From positions 42,545 through 106,544 of the forward strand of contig OMWI01000014.1 of assembly GCA_900314715.1 (NCBI GenBank): a stretch of DNA of 64,000 bases, in the 5' to 3' direction. This document shows, one piece after another, positions 63,459 to 64,000 of the stretch (its first letter is position 1; each line of letters starts with the position of its first letter). The position numbers and the translations under genes were made by a program. This DNA comes from an uncultured Prevotellaceae bacterium. GTDB taxonomy: Bacteria > Bacteroidota > Bacteroidia > Bacteroidales > Bacteroidaceae. Below the pieces are notes generated by a model. It was not told where the DNA came from. It was given only the letters and a program-made list of their open reading frames with translations, and searched no databases.

Positions 63459-64000
63459 ATGAAGATTATGAAGACAATAAGCATAAAACATATCATTGCC
63501 GCTTTTAGTGTAGGCTGCGTTTTCGTCGCATCAATAGCCCTCACTTCTTGTACGGATCTCGACTCCGACAAGTATTTCGGTGACCGCAAGACCTTAGAGA
63601 GCGTCTTCACCGACGAGATTCAGGCCAACCAGTGGCTGGCTCACGCATTCGCTTTCCTTGGCGGCAGCAACTTTGAGGTGTGCTCAAAGGGTGCTACAGG
63701 TAACGATGGCGGAAACTGGAATCCGTTCAACTTTGCCGACGACATGTACTATGGCGACCGCGACAATACATTCGGTGACTCGAAAGATGCCGACTATGCC
63801 TCATACAACTCATTCCATGAAGGCAACTACACCGAGGCTGTAGGTCAGAATGCATGGGTGCGCTGTTACCAAGGCATTTATCAGGCATCGGTATTCATTC
63901 ATCATATTGGCATGAACAAACGCCTTTCAGCCAATGCCATTGAGGACTATCGCGGTCAGGCACGTTTTGTCCGCGCCTATTTCTATTGGTTGCTACTGCG
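63459..64000 (+). CDS. SusD/RagB-like glycan-binding lipoprotein, 5' part
   Basis: 180 codons are visible and the gene runs off the right edge. The first ATG (63459) and a second at 63468 are both possible. A signal peptide leads to the lipobox 'ALTSCTD'. The typical SusD opening is seen: 'YFGDRKTLESVFTDEIQANQW', 'NAWVRCYQGIYQASVFIHH' and 'RGQARFVRAYFYWLLL', a TPR-like helix pair. It follows susC by 21 bases, and its leader contains ATTGAAGATTGAAAATTG repeats. It would bind oligosaccharides for the partner SusC. Confidence 0.93.
   Translation, partial: MKIMKTISIKHIIAAFSVGCVFVASIALTSCTDLDSDKYFGDRKTLESVFTDEIQANQWLAHAFAFLGGSNFEVCSKGATGNDGGNWNPFNFADDMYYGDRDNTFGDSKDADYASYNSFHEGNYTEAVGQNAWVRCYQGIYQASVFIHHIGMNKRLSANAIEDYRGQARFVRAYFYWLLL

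Noticed and set aside
1-64000. Insertion sequence, transposase, integrase, tRNA or rRNA genes
   Set aside because: No transposase-like or integrase-like protein and no recognisable tRNA or rRNA sequence was seen in either strand.

Overview
This window comes from a member of the Bacteroidota, most likely a Prevotellaceae (Prevotella-like) gut or rumen fibre degrader. Three things point there. The genes carry Bacteroidetes-type promoters (TAnnTTTG at -7, often TTG/TTTG 19-21 bases upstream). A SusC/SusD pair closes the window. Many secreted glycoside hydrolases end in a short type IX secretion-like tail of the form 'YDLxGR ... GIYIxxGKK'. No rRNA, tRNA, CRISPR array or transposase gene was recognised.

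Layout. 1-3719 (minus): an AraC regulator, a XylE-like sugar/H+ symporter and the 5' part of a DUF5107 protein, probably one sugar-uptake operon. 3843-7035: small housekeeping genes (S66 peptidase lipoprotein, methyltransferase, two small unknowns, a TonB-C domain protein). 7238-10342: an unusual alpha/beta-hydrolase + GH2 fusion. 10943-15799: a five-gene run of envelope and unknown genes (CarboxypepD-like, membrane protein, TlpA-like thioredoxin, DUF4419, TfoX-N). 15865-23999 (minus): GH27 alpha-galactosidase, a large GH2 and a fused AmmeMemoRadiSam A/B gene with its radical-SAM partner. 24227-29188: a VanX-like dipeptidase, a very repeat-rich kilobase, an outer-membrane protein/lipoprotein pair, and a divergent pair made of a von Willebrand A protein and a sigma factor fused to an A1S_2505-type macro-like domain. 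29276-33304 (minus): GH26 mannanase and GH2. With GH27 these suggest galactomannan breakdown. 34146-40063: a type I restriction-modification operon (hsdM, four-helix-bundle gene, hsdS, hsdR). 40107-64000: a polysaccharide utilisation locus for decorated xylan or arabinan-like glycans (GH51, GH43, GH76, two GH115-type proteins, a second GH43, a DUF4965 protein, a TIG/NHL lipoprotein, SusC, SusD).

Working together, the secreted enzymes would cut mannans and glucurono-arabinoxylan-like polymers at the cell surface. SusC/SusD with the TIG/NHL lipoprotein would bind and import the oligosaccharides. Periplasmic GH2, GH27, GH51 and GH43 enzymes would finish them, and the XylE-like carrier would take up monosaccharides.

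The least explained material is intergenic. Four elements (A-D) share one architecture: a short-unit tandem repeat arm, an AT-rich core with a palindrome of about 38 bp, and the inverted copy of the same arm. The arm unit differs at every locus. Three nearby arrays of 22-bp repeats, a 23-copy 7-bp array, a possible multi-hairpin RNA at 25437-25556 and a 9-bp repeat that runs from hsdM into the next gene add to this. These repeats, the sigma-macro/VWA pair and the phosphatase-GH115 fusion are the best candidates for something undescribed. Two genes (42688-45016 and 55916-58416) contain single frameshifts that may be real or assembly errors.
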